DNA of 64,000 bases from Deinococcus murrayi DSM 11303 (GTDB lineage: Bacteria > Deinococcota > Deinococci > Deinococcales > Deinococcaceae), in the NCBI RefSeq assembly GCF_000482805.1, contig NZ_KI519503.1, positions 34,620 to 98,619 on the forward strand, read 5' to 3'. Shown here in pieces: positions 9,982-21,788 of this stretch (its first letter is position 1; each line of letters starts with the position of its first letter). Both the position numbers and the translations under genes were made by a program. The notes under the pieces were generated by a model. That model had not been told where the DNA came from. It saw nothing but the letters and a program-made list of their open reading frames with translations, and ran no database searches.

Positions 9982-10758
9982 CTACGGCTCCCTGGGGAGG
10001 ACGAAGCCGTAGCGCCGAAAGACCTCACGGGCCTGCGGGCTGAGGATGAAGCCCCAAAAGCGCCGGGTGTTCTCGCCGTTTCTGAGCATCACCATCTGCT
10101 GTTGCAGCCGCATATGCTCCTTCAGGGGGGCCAGCCAGTAGGTGCCGCCCAGCGCGGCGAAGCTGGGGGCCTTGACGATGCTGTAGGCCAGGATGCCCGC
10201 GTCGGCGGCGGTCGAGGCGTACTGCGCGGCTTGGGCAATGTTTTCGCCCAGCACGAACTTGCCCTGCAGGGCCGCGCCGAGCTGGTGGTAACGCAGCAGC
10301 GAGAGCGCCGCTTGACCGTAGGGGGCATGGTCGGGGTTGGCGATAGCGACCCGGCGAACACGGGGGTCTCGCAGGGCTGCGGGGCCAAGCTTGGCCACGT
10401 TCAGCGGGCTGCCCTTGGGCACCCAGATGACCAAGCGGCCCACCGCGTAATCCCGCCGGGTGCCCCGCACCGTCAGGCCCGCGTCTTCCAGCCGTTTGGC
10501 ATAGGTGCTGTCAGCACTCAGGAAGAGGGTAAAGGGCGCGCCATTTTGAATCTGCGCGGCGAAGTGGCCGCTGCTGCCGTAGGTGACCCGCACGGGGTCA
10601 GCCTGCGGGTACGCCTTGCGGTACCGCTCGGCCAGCTCGTCGAGGACGAACTTGAGGTCGGAGGCCGCCGCGACCTGCACCGTCTCGGCGGAGGCAGAAG
10701 ACAGGGCCAAGGCCAAGAGCAGGGTCAGTCGCTTCCGTCTGGACATGGGGTTGTTCAT
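9982..10758 (-). CDS. modA: Molybdate-binding periplasmic protein ModA
   Basis: 258-residue solute-binding protein. A signal peptide is visible (MSRRKRLTLLLALALSSASA), then VQVAAASDLKFVLDELAERY, VTYGSSGHFAAQIQNGAPFTLFLSAD and VAIANPDHAPYGQAAL, which are the oxyanion-pocket segments of ModA/WtpA proteins. I place the start at 10758; an upstream in-frame start would add 30 residues ahead of the signal peptide. A second ATG four codons later is also possible. Confidence 0.9.
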   Translation of the reverse strand: MNNPMSRRKRLTLLLALALSSASAETVQVAAASDLKFVLDELAERYRKAYPQADPVRVTYGSSGHFAAQIQNGAPFTLFLSADSTYAKRLEDAGLTVRGTRRDYAVGRLVIWVPKGSPLNVAKLGPAALRDPRVRRVAIANPDHAPYGQAALSLLRYHQLGAALQGKFVLGENIAQAAQYASTAADAGILAYSIVKAPSFAALGGTYWLAPLKEHMRLQQQMVMLRNGENTRRFWGFILSPQAREVFRRYGFVLPREP

Positions 10759-10860
10759 TATCGGGAACAGTGGCGTGATTCTTGCCTCCCCAACCAAGCA
10801 CGTCCGCTGCGGGGGCCACCGCTCCGGCTCAGCTCGCTGGCTGTTCACGGGAAAGCCGCA

Positions 10861-11244
10861 TCAGGGCTGCGTTCCTGTCTTGACCGGATACCCCGCGGCC
10901 ACCCAGTCATTCATGCCCCCCGCAACGTTGCGCACGTCCTTTCCCGCCTTGACAAGCAGCTCGCTGGCCTGGGCGCTGCGGTTGCCGCTGCGGCAGATGA
11001 CGTAAACCGGGCGGTCTCCGGGCACCGCATCGGCGCGGGCCGCCACCTCATCCAGGGGCAAAAGCGCCGCGCCCGCGATGTGCCCTTCGGCATATTCCGC
11101 AGGGGTCCTGACATCGAGGACGTAAGCCCCCGCGTCCACCGCCGCCTTAAGGTCGGTCACGGAGACGTTGGGAAAGGAGGTCCCAGTCTGGGGAGCGCAG
11201 GCGGCGAGCGTGGCGGCTAGAGACAGCAAAAGCCAGATCTTCAT
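10861..11244 (-). CDS. Rhodanese-domain lipoprotein
   Basis: 127-residue envelope protein with a lipoprotein signal (lipobox LAAC, Cys16) and one rhodanese domain. The active-site loop is CRSGNRS with its catalytic cysteine, preceded by the DVRTPAEYAEGHI motif. It probably transfers sulfane sulfur outside the cytoplasm. A strong AGGAG site precedes the ATG. It diverges from the persulfide operon and shares the intergenic CsoR/CstR-type operator, which ties it to that system. Confidence 0.85.
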   Translation of the reverse strand: MKIWLLLSLAATLAACAPQTGTSFPNVSVTDLKAAVDAGAYVLDVRTPAEYAEGHIAGAALLPLDEVAARADAVPGDRPVYVICRSGNRSAQASELLVKAGKDVRNVAGGMNDWVAAGYPVKTGTQP

Positions 11245-11303
11245 ATCGGTTCTCCTGATGGGTGCTATAGGACGTATCGATATCCCTGAGATTTGATTGA
11301 CTC

Positions 11304-11322
11304 TATACCGTGGGGGGGTATA
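11304..11322. promoter_or_regulatory. CsoR/CstR-type operator
   Basis: TATACC-GTGGGGG-GGTATA, an inverted repeat with a G-rich centre, lies between the two divergent rhodanese genes. The pattern is that of CsoR-family sensors; the sulfur-sensing CstR branch fits the adjacent genes. No CsoR-family gene occurs in the window. Confidence 0.6.
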
Positions 11323-11348
11323 CCTTCAAGCCACCCAAGGAGGGAGTG

Positions 11349-12756
<1,408 letters not shown>

Positions 12757-12850
12757 CCTTCCCGTGCTGGAGGCGGTCGCCTGCCCGGCCCGCCTCCAGT
12801 TCTCCTGACGGCAAGCGGGCCACACCCCCCCACCCCAGAGGAACCACCCC

Positions 12851-13168
12851 ATGACCTACCAAGACATCTTCACCAACGAACTCGAACAGAAAAAGCGTGA
12901 AGGCGCGGTTCTTGTTGACGTGCGCGAGCGCGACGAGTACACCCAGGGCCACATTCCCGGAGCCGTCAACCTTCCCCTAAGCGAACTCGCCGGGCGCGAG
13001 GACGAAATCGGGCCGAACACGGTGCTGATTTGCGCGAGCGGTGGCCGCTCCTCGCAGGCAGCCGCCTCCCTCGCCTCGCAGGGCAAGACCGGGCTGATGA
13101 ACCTCTCCGGCGGCACGGCGGCTTGGCTGCGGGAAGGCCGCGAAGTGAAGGGCGGCGAGCAGCCATGA
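12851..13168 (+). CDS. Single-domain rhodanese sulfurtransferase
   Basis: 105-residue cytoplasmic rhodanese with [21 protein letters not shown] and the active loop [11 protein letters not shown] containing the catalytic cysteine. It has no signal peptide. Its stop overlaps the start of the following TauE-like transporter by 4 nt (ATGA), so the two are co-translated. It probably carries sulfane sulfur between the MBL-rhodanese enzyme and export or assimilation. Confidence 0.9.
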   Translation: MTYQDIFTNELEQKKREGAVLVDVRERDEYTQGHIPGAVNLPLSELAGREDEIGPNTVLICASGGRSSQAAASLASQGKTGLMNLSGGTAAWLREGREVKGGEQP

Positions 13169-13962
13169 TCTTCGCCTGGATCGGCGCGGCATTGATCGGC
13201 CTCTCGCTGGGGCTGTTGGGGTCAGGCGGCTCCATCCTCACGGTGCCGGTGCTCGTCTACCTCGTCGGCGAGCCGGAAAAGCTGGCCATCGCCGAGTCGC
13301 TCGCCATCGTGGGTGGCATCAGCCTGGTGGGGGCGCTTCCCTACGCGCTGGGGCGGCAGATTGACTGGCGCAGCGTGCTGTGGTTCGGCATTCCGGGGGT
13401 GGCGGGAACCTACCTGGGCGCGGCCCTGAGCGTGTACCTCAGCGGCGTGGTGCAGCTGATGCTCTTTGCCGCCGTCATGCTGCTTGCCGCCGTGATGATG
13501 TTCCGGCCCGCCAAGGCGGGAGCCGAGGGCGTGCCCCACCACCGCTCGCCCCTGAAGATTGGGCTGGAGGGCTTGGCGGTCGGCGTCCTCACCGGCCTCG
13601 TGGGTGTGGGCGGGGGCTTCCTGATTATCCCGGCTCTGGTGCTGCTGGGCGGGCTGCCCATGAGCCTGGCCGTAGGAACGAGCCTGCTGATTATCGCCGT
13701 CAAGAGCTTCGCGGGCTTTTACAAGTACGTGCACGTGCTGCAAGCCCAGAACCTCACCATGCACTGGGACCTCATCGTGATGTTCACGGCGATTGGCATC
13801 CTGGGGAGCTTTCTGGGCGCACGGCTGGGCAAAAACCTCTCCAACGAGCGCCTCAAGCGCGGGTTCGCGGGCTTTCTGGTTGTGATGGGCCTGTACGTGC
13901 TCGCGACCAACGTGCCCAAAGTCCTCCATCCGCCCGCCGCCGAAGCGCAGTTGCGGCACTGA
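13165..13962 (+). CDS. TauE/SafE-family sulfite or sulfonate exporter
   Basis: 265-residue membrane protein with about eight hydrophobic segments and the two internal repeats typical of TauE/Saf[22 protein letters not shown] near the N-terminus and [23 protein letters not shown] in the middle. In this operon it most likely exports sulfite or thiosulfate made from persulfides. The start overlaps the rhodanese stop. Confidence 0.88.
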   Translation: MIFAWIGAALIGLSLGLLGSGGSILTVPVLVYLVGEPEKLAIAESLAIVGGISLVGALPYALGRQIDWRSVLWFGIPGVAGTYLGAALSVYLSGVVQLMLFAAVMLLAAVMMFRPAKAGAEGVPHHRSPLKIGLEGLAVGVLTGLVGVGGGFLIIPALVLLGGLPMSLAVGTSLLIIAVKSFAGFYKYVHVLQAQNLTMHWDLIVMFTAIGILGSFLGARLGKNLSNERLKRGFAGFLVVMGLYVLATNVPKVLHPPAAEAQLRH

Positions 13963-14225
13963 TATCCCCCTCCCGCCCCCCCATTCCGACGAAAAGGGTG
14001 CCCTGGGCACGCTGAACTCTCACCAAACTTGCCAAGCTGCGCCGCAGAGGGAGAGGCAAAGGTCGCGATTCTGGCAGAGAGCTGAAGCATGACCCCCTTC
14101 AGGAATCGAACGGCATCTCCATGACCGGACCGCGAGCACACCTGCCCGGTTCCTCCCTCCTCCTTCTGCTTCACCCTGTCTGCTTCCTCCGGCTGTCTTA
14201 TGTTCTCTTTTTATCTGAGGTGTTC

Positions 14226-15274
<1,049 letters not shown>

Positions 15275-15331
15275 CCCCGGCGGTGTCCGCAAGCTTCCAT
15301 GTGGTCCTTGGGAAAGGGTTTCCCAGGGACT

Positions 15332-15359
15332 GCCCCTTTTGGGGAACAAAGGGGCTTTT
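15332..15359 (+). terminator. Rho-independent terminator of the sulfur operon
   Basis: GCCCCTTT, an 8-nt loop, AAAGGGGC, then TTTT. It lies 58 bp after the second YeeE gene. Confidence 0.8.
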
Positions 15360-15400
15360 GGAATGCCCCCACCCCCTCACCCCGGCTCATGAAGCTGGCT

Positions 15401-15406
15401 TAAGGT
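15401..15406 (+). promoter_or_regulatory. Probable leaderless -10 box
   Basis: TAAGGT ends 7 nt before the ATG of the lipoprotein gene; no Shine-Dalgarno sequence is visible. Confidence 0.4.
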
Positions 15407-15413
15407 AACAGCC

Positions 15414-16607
15414 ATGTTCAGACGCCTGGTGGCCGCTGGCCTGCTGGTGGGTACGGTGAGTGGCTGCGCCCTGGTCTCGCAGGTCACGGCCCTGCGGGGG
15501 GGTGAAGCCGCTCCTCCCCCGCAGCGACTCGCGCCTGACCCCACGCTGCTGGCGCGGGCATCTACCACGGTCAGCCACCGGGAAGACGGCACCGTGCTGG
15601 TGGAGGGACGGCCCTTTTTTCCCCTGGGCTTTTATCACGTCTCTTGGGCGGGGGGCGGCACCATCCAGGGGCGGCGCGAGGACCTGCGGCGCCTGAGCGA
15701 GGCGGGTTTCAACCTGATGGTCACCGAGCCTATCAACGACCGCGACGTAAGCGACTTCGAGCAGACGCTGGACGCCGCTCAGCAGCAAGGAGTCTATGTG
15801 CTGAGTTACGGCCTGAGCGAAGCCGTCGTGCGGCGGGTGGGCCGTCATCCGGCAGTGCTGGGCTTTAAGCTCGCCGATGACAGCAACGCCCTGGTGAGGC
15901 CGGAGGAGGTGCGGCGGCGTCACGCCCAGCTCAAGGCCCTCTCGCCGCAGAAGCTGACCTACATCAGCCTGTCGGTGGGCTATGGCCGCCCAGAGACGGC
16001 CTATTTTGGGGTGGCCGACATGGTGGGCAACCAAAGCTACCCGGTGGGGAGCGACGACATCGCAGTGACCTACCGGGTGATGCGCTCGGCGGTCGAGAGC
16101 GCGCGGGCGCGGCGCAGCGTGCCGGTCGCCAACCTCCAGACCTTTGCCTGGGAGGGCGGGCCGCTGCCCAGCGAAACCGAGCTGCGCAACATGACCTACC
16201 AGGCCCTGATGGCCGGGGTAAAAGGCATTGTGTACTACGCCTACCGCTCGCCTGAGGTGGACCTGGGGCGCCAGCCGAGGCTGTGGCAGGCCGCGGGTAC
16301 GCTGGCGGGCGAGATTGCCCAGCTCTCGCCCGCGCTGCTGAATGGCGAGCGGCAGGAACTCAGTGGCGGCCAAGCGGGGCAGCCCGTGGTCGTGCTGCTG
16401 CGGGGCCAGGGCGAAAGCTTTCTGCTCGCGCTGAACAACAGCCGCACCGCGGCCCAGACGGTGCACGTCTCGCTCTCCGGCGTGCCGAGCGGTTGGCAGG
16501 TGCTGCCGGGCCGGAGGGCGGCCCTGACTCGGCGGGGGGCACAGGTCAGCGGCTCTCTGGCCCCGCTGGAGGTGGTGGTCTACCGAATGCCCTCATCGTC
16601 CCAGTGA
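15414..16607 (+). CDS. Glycosidase-like lipoprotein (paralogue A)
   Basis: 397-residue secreted lipoprotein (signal peptide with SGC lipobox near residue 21) followed by a TIM-barrel-like glycoside hydrolase domain. Motifs shared with the protein at 51805-53064 include PLGFYHVSWA, LDAAQ, HPAVLGFKLADDSN, GNQSYPVG, VANLQ and LNGERQ. The ADD motif at a strand end may carry catalytic acids. The function is inferred: trimming or remodelling the exopolysaccharide made by the neighbouring genes. It lacks the riboswitch found in front of its paralogue. Confidence 0.7.
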   Translation: MFRRLVAAGLLVGTVSGCALVSQVTALRGGEAAPPPQRLAPDPTLLARASTTVSHREDGTVLVEGRPFFPLGFYHVSWAGGGTIQGRREDLRRLSEAGFNLMVTEPINDRDVSDFEQTLDAAQQQGVYVLSYGLSEAVVRRVGRHPAVLGFKLADDSNALVRPEEVRRRHAQLKALSPQKLTYISLSVGYGRPETAYFGVADMVGNQSYPVGSDDIAVTYRVMRSAVESARARRSVPVANLQTFAWEGGPLPSETELRNMTYQALMAGVKGIVYYAYRSPEVDLGRQPRLWQAAGTLAGEIAQLSPALLNGERQELSGGQAGQPVVVLLRGQGESFLLALNNSRTAAQTVHVSLSGVPSGWQVLPGRRAALTRRGAQVSGSLAPLEVVVYRMPSSSQ

Positions 16608-16619
16608 ACCTGGAGGCAG

Positions 16620-17936
16620 CTAGCGCAGCGCCAGGTGCAACCTGCGCCGCTCGCTACCCGGCACCACGTAGTACCACGTGCCGCCGATGGTGCGGCCTGC
16701 CCCGCGCACGGTCTCGGTGCGCTGGCGCTCGGTGAGGTAGCTGTGGCGGGTGCGCAAGCGCACCACCTCGCTGGGTGAAAAGTTGGTGCGCAGGTCTCCC
16801 TGGAGCTGTTCCAGCAGGGCCTGGAGTTCGTTCGTCGAGCGCTTCCCCAGTTCGCGCATCAGGCTGCGGATGACCTCCTGCTGCCGGGCATTGCGGCCCA
16901 GGTCGCCGCGGGGGTCCTCCTTGCGCATGCGGGCATAGGCGAGGGCCTGCTCGCCACTCAGCCGCACCGGCCCCGGCGCGAAGCTCTGGCCGTCGAGGGT
17001 AAAGGCGAAGGGGGGGTTAACGGTCACGCCGCCGACCGCGTCGATGGCGCGGCGAAACCCCCCCTGGCTGATTTCGACGTACTTGTCCATCGGCAGGCCC
17101 AAGAAGCGCTCGACCGCCTCGGTCTGGAGCCGGGCGCCGCCGTAGGCGTAGGCCGCATTGATTTTGGCGGGGCCGTGCTCCGGCAAGGTGACCCGTGTGT
17201 CGCGCGGCACGCTCAGGAGGGTCAGCTCGCGGGCGACCGGGTCGAGCATCAGCACGAGCAGCACGTCCGCTCGGCCTGACCCCAGCTCTTCCTGGTCAGT
17301 GCCCATCAGGAGGATACGCAGCCGCGCCGTCGTCTCCAGGCGGTCGTTGAACCAGCGGGGCGCGACCGGGGGCGCGGACGCGGGGGCCGGGAGAGTTGGG
17401 GCAGGGCCAACAGGGGCCGGAGCAGGCTCTGCGGGGGGGAGAGGGGGTGCGGGAGTCTGGGCCGGCTGGGGGGCTTCGCGGGGGGCCGGAGCTGCCGGAG
17501 CGGGGGCAGGCGGGTCGGTCTTGGCGGGAGCCGGGGCGGGCGGAGCCACCGGGGGGGCCGAGCGCGGAGGGGATTCTGGCGGTGCGGGCGCTGCGGCGGG
17601 CGGGGCCGGAGGCTTTGACGGGGGGGACTTGGCCGCCGTCTCCGGCACAGGCTGGGGGGCTGCGGTGGCTGGGGCGCTCTGCGGCTGCGGCGTCGCGGGC
17701 CGCTCTGGGGGCAGGTAGCGGCCCAGCGACACCGGGCGGCTGGGGTCGGGGGGCGGCAGGTCGGCAAAAGCGGGGTCGTCGAGCACGCCCGGCGGGGGGG
17801 GCAGGCCGTCGCCATCGAGTTCGTGGTAGACGGCCTGGCCTACCGCCGAGACCCGCTCATGCGAGAGGTACAGGTACCCGCCCCCGCCCGCAGCCAGGAC
17901 CAGCAACAGGATGGCGGTCAACCAGCGGCGGGACAT
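16620..17936 (-). CDS. LytR-CpsA-Psr (LCP) family cell-wall glycopolymer ligase
   Basis: 437 residues. One N-terminal membrane segment (about 6-25) is followed by a proline/alanine-rich linker of about 115 residues (75-190), then an LCP domain. The domain shows LLMGTDQEELGSGRADVLLVLMLDP, SVPRDTRV, KINAAYAYGGA and the arginine/aspartate motifs ARMRKEDPRGDLGRNARQQ. LCP enzymes move lipid-linked glycans onto the wall. The ATG at 17936 is preceded 6 nt upstream by TATAGT, so the mRNA is probably leaderless; the longer frame upstream is rejected. Divergent from the flippase gene. Confidence 0.9.
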   Translation of the reverse strand: MSRRWLTAILLLVLAAGGGGYLYLSHERVSAVGQAVYHELDGDGLPPPPGVLDDPAFADLPPPDPSRPVSLGRYLPPERPATPQPQSAPATAAPQPVPETAAKSPPSKPPAPPAAAPAPPESPPRSAPPVAPPAPAPAKTDPPAPAPAAPAPREAPQPAQTPAPPLPPAEPAPAPVGPAPTLPAPASAPPVAPRWFNDRLETTARLRILLMGTDQEELGSGRADVLLVLMLDPVARELTLLSVPRDTRVTLPEHGPAKINAAYAYGGARLQTEAVERFLGLPMDKYVEISQGGFRRAIDAVGGVTVNPPFAFTLDGQSFAPGPVRLSGEQALAYARMRKEDPRGDLGRNARQQEVIRSLMRELGKRSTNELQALLEQLQGDLRTNFSPSEVVRLRTRHSYLTERQRTETVRGAGRTIGGTWYYVVPGSERRRLHLALR

Positions 17937-17942
17937 GGGGGG

Positions 17943-17948
17943 ACTATA
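17943..17948 (-). promoter_or_regulatory. Leaderless -10 box of the LCP gene
   Basis: TATAGT (minus strand) ends 6 nt before the ATG at 17936. Confidence 0.6.
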
Positions 17949-17997
17949 GCGGGGGGTCAAGGCACGGGGAGCGGGGTATCTTGCAGGGACTTCGTCC

Positions 17998-19299
17998 ATG
18001 CCGACCCCGCCTGCCCCCTCCACTCGCCCCTCGCCGCCCCCGGCGGAAGGCGGCCCTTCAGGCCGGGTGGGGTTGCGGGCGGGCGTTGTCTGGACGGTGC
18101 TGGGCCAGGGCCTGTACGCGGCGACCCAATGGGGCATTGTGGCGCTGCTGGCCCGGCTGGGCAGCCCCCAGGTGGTGGGGACTTACGCGCTGGGGCTGGG
18201 GCTGGTGAGTCCCCTTTTTTTGCTGCTGGGCTTGCAACTGCGCAGCGTGCAGGCGACCGATGCGGGCGAGGCCCGCCCCTTCGGGGGGTATTTCAGCCTG
18301 CGGACCTGGAGCATGGGGCTGGCGCTGCTGGCCACCGCAGGTCTCGCGGCGCTCTATCCGCAGGCGGCGGGCGTGACCCTGTGGTTGGGGGTCGCCAAGG
18401 CGCTGGAGGGCCTGAGCGACGTCATCTACGGGCTGATGCAGCGCCAGGAGCGGCTCGACTGGGTGTCGCGCTCCACGATGCTGCGCGGGGGGCTGGGGCT
18501 GGGGCTGCTCGCGGCCCTCTACGCCGCGACGGGCAGCGTGGCGCTGGGGGCCGCCGGGGTCGCGCTGGCGGGGCTGGGGGTGCTGCTCGCGCATGACCTG
18601 CCGCTCGCGCGGCGGCTCGCGCCGGGGCGCTGGTGGACCCGGCACATTCCGCCCGACCTGCCCCGGCTCGCGCTGCCGCTGGGGGTGGTGATGGGGCTGG
18701 TGTCGCTGGGAGGCACCCTGCCGCGCCTCTTCCTGGAACGGAGCCATGGCAGCGCCGCCGTCGGGGTGTTTTCCGCCCTGGGGTATGTCCCCGTGGCGGG
18801 CAGCGTGGTCGTGGTGGCGCTGGGCACCGCCTTTACGACCCGACTTTCGCAGCGCTTTGCGGCGGGCGACCGGGGGGGGTTCGTGCGCCTCCTGGGGCAA
18901 CTGAGCGCGGCGGCGGCCCTCTTCGGGCTGGGGTTGGTGGCCCTGTCGCTCCTCGCCGGGGAGAGGGTGCTGGGCCTGCTCTACGGCCCGGAGTACGCGG
19001 GCGAGGGCCGGGCGTTCGTGTGGCTCGCGGCAGCGGGGGCACTGGGGTACCTCGCCTCCTGCGCGGGCTTTGCGGTCACGGCGGCGCGGCGCTTTCGCGA
19101 GCAACTGCCCCTCTTTGCCGGGGTGACCCTCCTCCTCACGCTCGCCTGCGCGTGGCTGATTCCCCCCTACGGGGTGACCGGGGCGGCCCTCGCCGGCCTC
19201 ATCGGGGCGGGGGCGCAGCTCGCCGGGAGCCTCCTCATCGTGGGAGCGGCGCTGCGGGCGGCTCCCCCCACCCCTTCCCCGTCTCCAGGAGACGCATGA
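17998..19299 (+). CDS. Polysaccharide flippase, Wzx/MATE-like
   Basis: 433-residue membrane protein with about 12 hydrophobic segments and a soluble N-terminal 20 residues. The layout matches oligosaccharide flippases (MOP superfamily) that move undecaprenyl-linked repeat units across the membrane. It overlaps the downstream glycosyltransferase by 4 nt, starting an operon of flippase, transferase and polymerase. The gene is extremely GC-rich, like the rest of the operon. Confidence 0.85.
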   Translation: MPTPPAPSTRPSPPPAEGGPSGRVGLRAGVVWTVLGQGLYAATQWGIVALLARLGSPQVVGTYALGLGLVSPLFLLLGLQLRSVQATDAGEARPFGGYFSLRTWSMGLALLATAGLAALYPQAAGVTLWLGVAKALEGLSDVIYGLMQRQERLDWVSRSTMLRGGLGLGLLAALYAATGSVALGAAGVALAGLGVLLAHDLPLARRLAPGRWWTRHIPPDLPRLALPLGVVMGLVSLGGTLPRLFLERSHGSAAVGVFSALGYVPVAGSVVVVALGTAFTTRLSQRFAAGDRGGFVRLLGQLSAAAALFGLGLVALSLLAGERVLGLLYGPEYAGEGRAFVWLAAAGALGYLASCAGFAVTAARRFREQLPLFAGVTLLLTLACAWLIPPYGVTGAALAGLIGAGAQLAGSLLIVGAALRAAPPTPSPSPGDA

Positions 19300-20456
19300 A
19301 AAGTCCCCCTCCCCTCCCCCAGCGGCCCCTGCGCGTGCTGCACCTCACCGGAACCCTCGACCGGGGCGGCATCGAGAGCTGGCTGGTCAACCTGCTGGCC
19401 CACACGCCCCCCGCCGCAGCCCGCATGGACGTGCTCGTCGTCTCGCCCGCCCCCCGGCCCGGCGAGCTTGACCCACTGGTGTGGGGGCTGGGGGGCCGGG
19501 TCTTTCACGCGCCGCCGCCAGGTCGGCTGCCCGCTTTCCTGCTGGCGCTGTGGCGACACCTGCGCGAGCACGGCCCCTACGACGTGGTGCACAGCCACAT
19601 CCACCACTTCGGGGGGCTGGCGCTCCTCGTCGCGCGGCTGGCCGGGGTGAGGGTGCGGGCCGCGACGAGTCACTCGGACACCCGCCGGGAGGACGCCGTC
19701 GCCGGGCGGGGCCGCCGCCTTTATCTGCGGGTGATGCGCGGGGCGCTGGCGGCAGGGGTGACCCACCGCCTCGCGGTGAGCGCCGAAGCTGCCGCCGCCC
19801 TCTTCGGCCCGCGCTGGCGAGAGCGCGGCACCCGGCTCGTCACCCTGGGGGTCAACCTGGACGCGGTGCGGGCGGCGCGGGGCGAGCGCGACGCCGTGCG
19901 GCGCGAGCTGGGGCTGCCGCCCGGCGAACCCGTCATCGGGCACGTGGGCCAGTTCCGGGCGGAGAAAAATCACCTCTTCTTGCTGGACGTGTTCGCGGCG
20001 TTCCTGGAGCGGCATGGCCCGGCCCACCTCCTGCTGGTGGGGGACGGGGGCGAGCGGCCCCGCATCGAGGACCGCGTCCGGGCGCTGGGGCTTTCCGGGC
20101 GGGTGCACCTCGTCGGCTCGCGGCCCGACGTGCCCCGGCTGCTGCACGCGATGGACGTCTTCGCCTTTCCCTCCACCCACGAGGGCCTCAGCCTCGCGCT
20201 GCTGGAGGCGCAGGCGGCGGGTCTCGCGGCGGTGGTGTCGAACCGGGTCCCGCTCGACCCCCGGATGCGGCTGGAGAGGGTCACGGTGCTGGACCTCGGC
20301 GCGGGGGAGGAGGCCTGGACGGACGCCCTCGCCCGCGCCCTGGCGGGGGGCCGGACCGGGCCGGAAGCAGTCGACTTCGATGTCGCCCGCACCTCGCGGG
20401 AGCTGCTGGCCTTTTATGCGGACGCGGCGCGGGGGGGAGGGCGGAGCCAGCGATGA
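19296..20456 (+). CDS. GT4-family glycosyltransferase
   Basis: 386-residue GT-B glycosyltransferase. The N-terminal nucleotide-like fold begins with VLHLTGTLDRGGIESWLVNLL, and the donor-binding C-domain carries the EX7E-like stretch FAFPSTHEGLSLALLEAQAAG. It probably adds a sugar to the lipid-linked repeat unit in the cytoplasm. ATGA overlaps occur at both ends. The ATG at 19296 replaces a much longer artefactual upstream frame. Confidence 0.9.
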   Translation: MKSPPPLPQRPLRVLHLTGTLDRGGIESWLVNLLAHTPPAAARMDVLVVSPAPRPGELDPLVWGLGGRVFHAPPPGRLPAFLLALWRHLREHGPYDVVHSHIHHFGGLALLVARLAGVRVRAATSHSDTRREDAVAGRGRRLYLRVMRGALAAGVTHRLAVSAEAAAALFGPRWRERGTRLVTLGVNLDAVRAARGERDAVRRELGLPPGEPVIGHVGQFRAEKNHLFLLDVFAAFLERHGPAHLLLVGDGGERPRIEDRVRALGLSGRVHLVGSRPDVPRLLHAMDVFAFPSTHEGLSLALLEAQAAGLAAVVSNRVPLDPRMRLERVTVLDLGAGEEAWTDALARALAGGRTGPEAVDFDVARTSRELLAFYADAARGGGRSQR

Positions 20457-21775
20457 GCCTCAGCCTGCCCGCGCCCCGACGGACGCCAGCGGATGGGGGA
20501 GCGCGTCCGGTCCTCGCCCCCCTGCTGGAGCGGGCGGTCGCCGGGCTGCTGGGGGCTTACGTGTTCGTGCAGTGGTTTGGCCCCCCCGTCCTTGCCGCCG
20601 GACCGAGCTGGGCGCTGTGGCCCAGTCTGGCGGACCTGCTGCTGTGGGGAGCGCTGGGGCTGGGGCTGTTCTACCGCCGCTCACCCGCCCCGGAGCACCG
20701 GGCGGTGTGGCGGGCGCTGCTGCTCGTCGGGGGGCTGTGCCTGCTGTCCTTCGGGCTGCTGCTTGCCCTGCGCGACGGCCACTTCGGGGTGGCGGTGCCT
20801 TTCGGCCTCTTTCAGCTCTACAAGCTCGCGCAGACGCTGGCCGCCTTCTGGCTGGTGTCGCGGTTGCCGCTGGCCGGGAGCGCCTCTCTGGGTCTGCGGC
20901 GGCGCTGGGGTCAGCTCGCGCTGCTGTCCTTTTGGCTGATGGTGGTGGGGGTGGTCTGGACGACTGTTTCCTCCTGGCTCCCGGACACGCTGGGGCAGGT
21001 GCTGCCGCGCGGCCAGGGGGTGGCGGGGCCGTGGGAGGGGTTTTACCGCCACTACGAACTGGGGTTGGGCACGATTGGCTACAACCACGGCCACGTGGCC
21101 GCGATGGTGCTGCTGGGGGGTGCCCTGGCCCTCTTGCTGCGGCCAGGGCGCTGGACTCCCTGGGTGCTGGGGGGCATTCTGGTCGCGTCCTTTCTGTCGG
21201 GGTCGCGGGCGGGCTTCGCGGGGGCGGCGCTGTTCGTGCTGCTCCAGGGGTTCCGCACGCCCGTCCTCGCGACCCTGGCGCTGACGGTGCTTGCGGCGGG
21301 GGCGGTGGCCGCCAGTCCCTGGCTGGGCGCGGAGTTGGACGGGCTGATTGCCCGGCAGTCCACCCTGCTGGAGGCCACCGACGCCGGGAACCTCGCCGGA
21401 CGGACCGACATCTGGGCGGCGTACCTGGCCTCGTTGCGGGACGAGCCGCTGCGCCTCCTCATCGGCAGCGGCTTCGGCTCCGGCATGGGCAACATCGGGG
21501 CCTATGCCCACCTGCTGCCCCTGCAGGTGCTGTACGAGACGGGGCTGGCGGGGCTGGCCATCTTGGGGCTGCTGTTCGGACTGCTGTTCGCGCGGCTGCG
21601 GCAGGCCGGAACCCACGCCGCTGGGGTCGCCACGCACCTGCTCGCGGCCCTGTGGCTCACCGCCCTGACGACCGATACCTTCTATCCCAACTCGGCTTTC
21701 GGGTCTTTTTTGCCGCTGCTCGCGCTCACGCTGGCGCTCGCGCTGGCCCGTTCCCCCCGCCCCTTCCCCTCCTGA
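20453..21775 (+). CDS. O-antigen ligase/polymerase-like membrane protein (Wzy/WaaL)
   Basis: 440-residue membrane protein with about 11-12 hydrophobic segments and a large extracytoplasmic loop, as in O-antigen ligases and Wzy polymerases. The segment GSRAGFAGAALFVLLQG matches the conserved SRxG region, and GRTDIWAAYLASLRDEPLRLLIGSGFGSG is the characteristic downstream motif. It would join repeat units into long polymer. Its start overlaps the glycosyltransferase stop. Confidence 0.85.
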   Translation: MSLSLPAPRRTPADGGARPVLAPLLERAVAGLLGAYVFVQWFGPPVLAAGPSWALWPSLADLLLWGALGLGLFYRRSPAPEHRAVWRALLLVGGLCLLSFGLLLALRDGHFGVAVPFGLFQLYKLAQTLAAFWLVSRLPLAGSASLGLRRRWGQLALLSFWLMVVGVVWTTVSSWLPDTLGQVLPRGQGVAGPWEGFYRHYELGLGTIGYNHGHVAAMVLLGGALALLLRPGRWTPWVLGGILVASFLSGSRAGFAGAALFVLLQGFRTPVLATLALTVLAAGAVAASPWLGAELDGLIARQSTLLEATDAGNLAGRTDIWAAYLASLRDEPLRLLIGSGFGSGMGNIGAYAHLLPLQVLYETGLAGLAILGLLFGLLFARLRQAGTHAAGVATHLLAALWLTALTTDTFYPNSAFGSFLPLLALTLALALARSPRPFPS

Positions 21776-21788
21776 GGAGTCTGTCACC

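Noticed and set aside
10759..10860. Molybdenum-cofactor riboswitch upstream of modA
   Set aside because: The spacer is GC-rich but I cannot place the conserved Moco RNA blocks.
17306..17815. Proline- and arginine-rich frames opposite and beside the LCP linker
   Set aside because: They arise from the GC-rich proline/alanine linker codons of the LCP gene and lack start signals.
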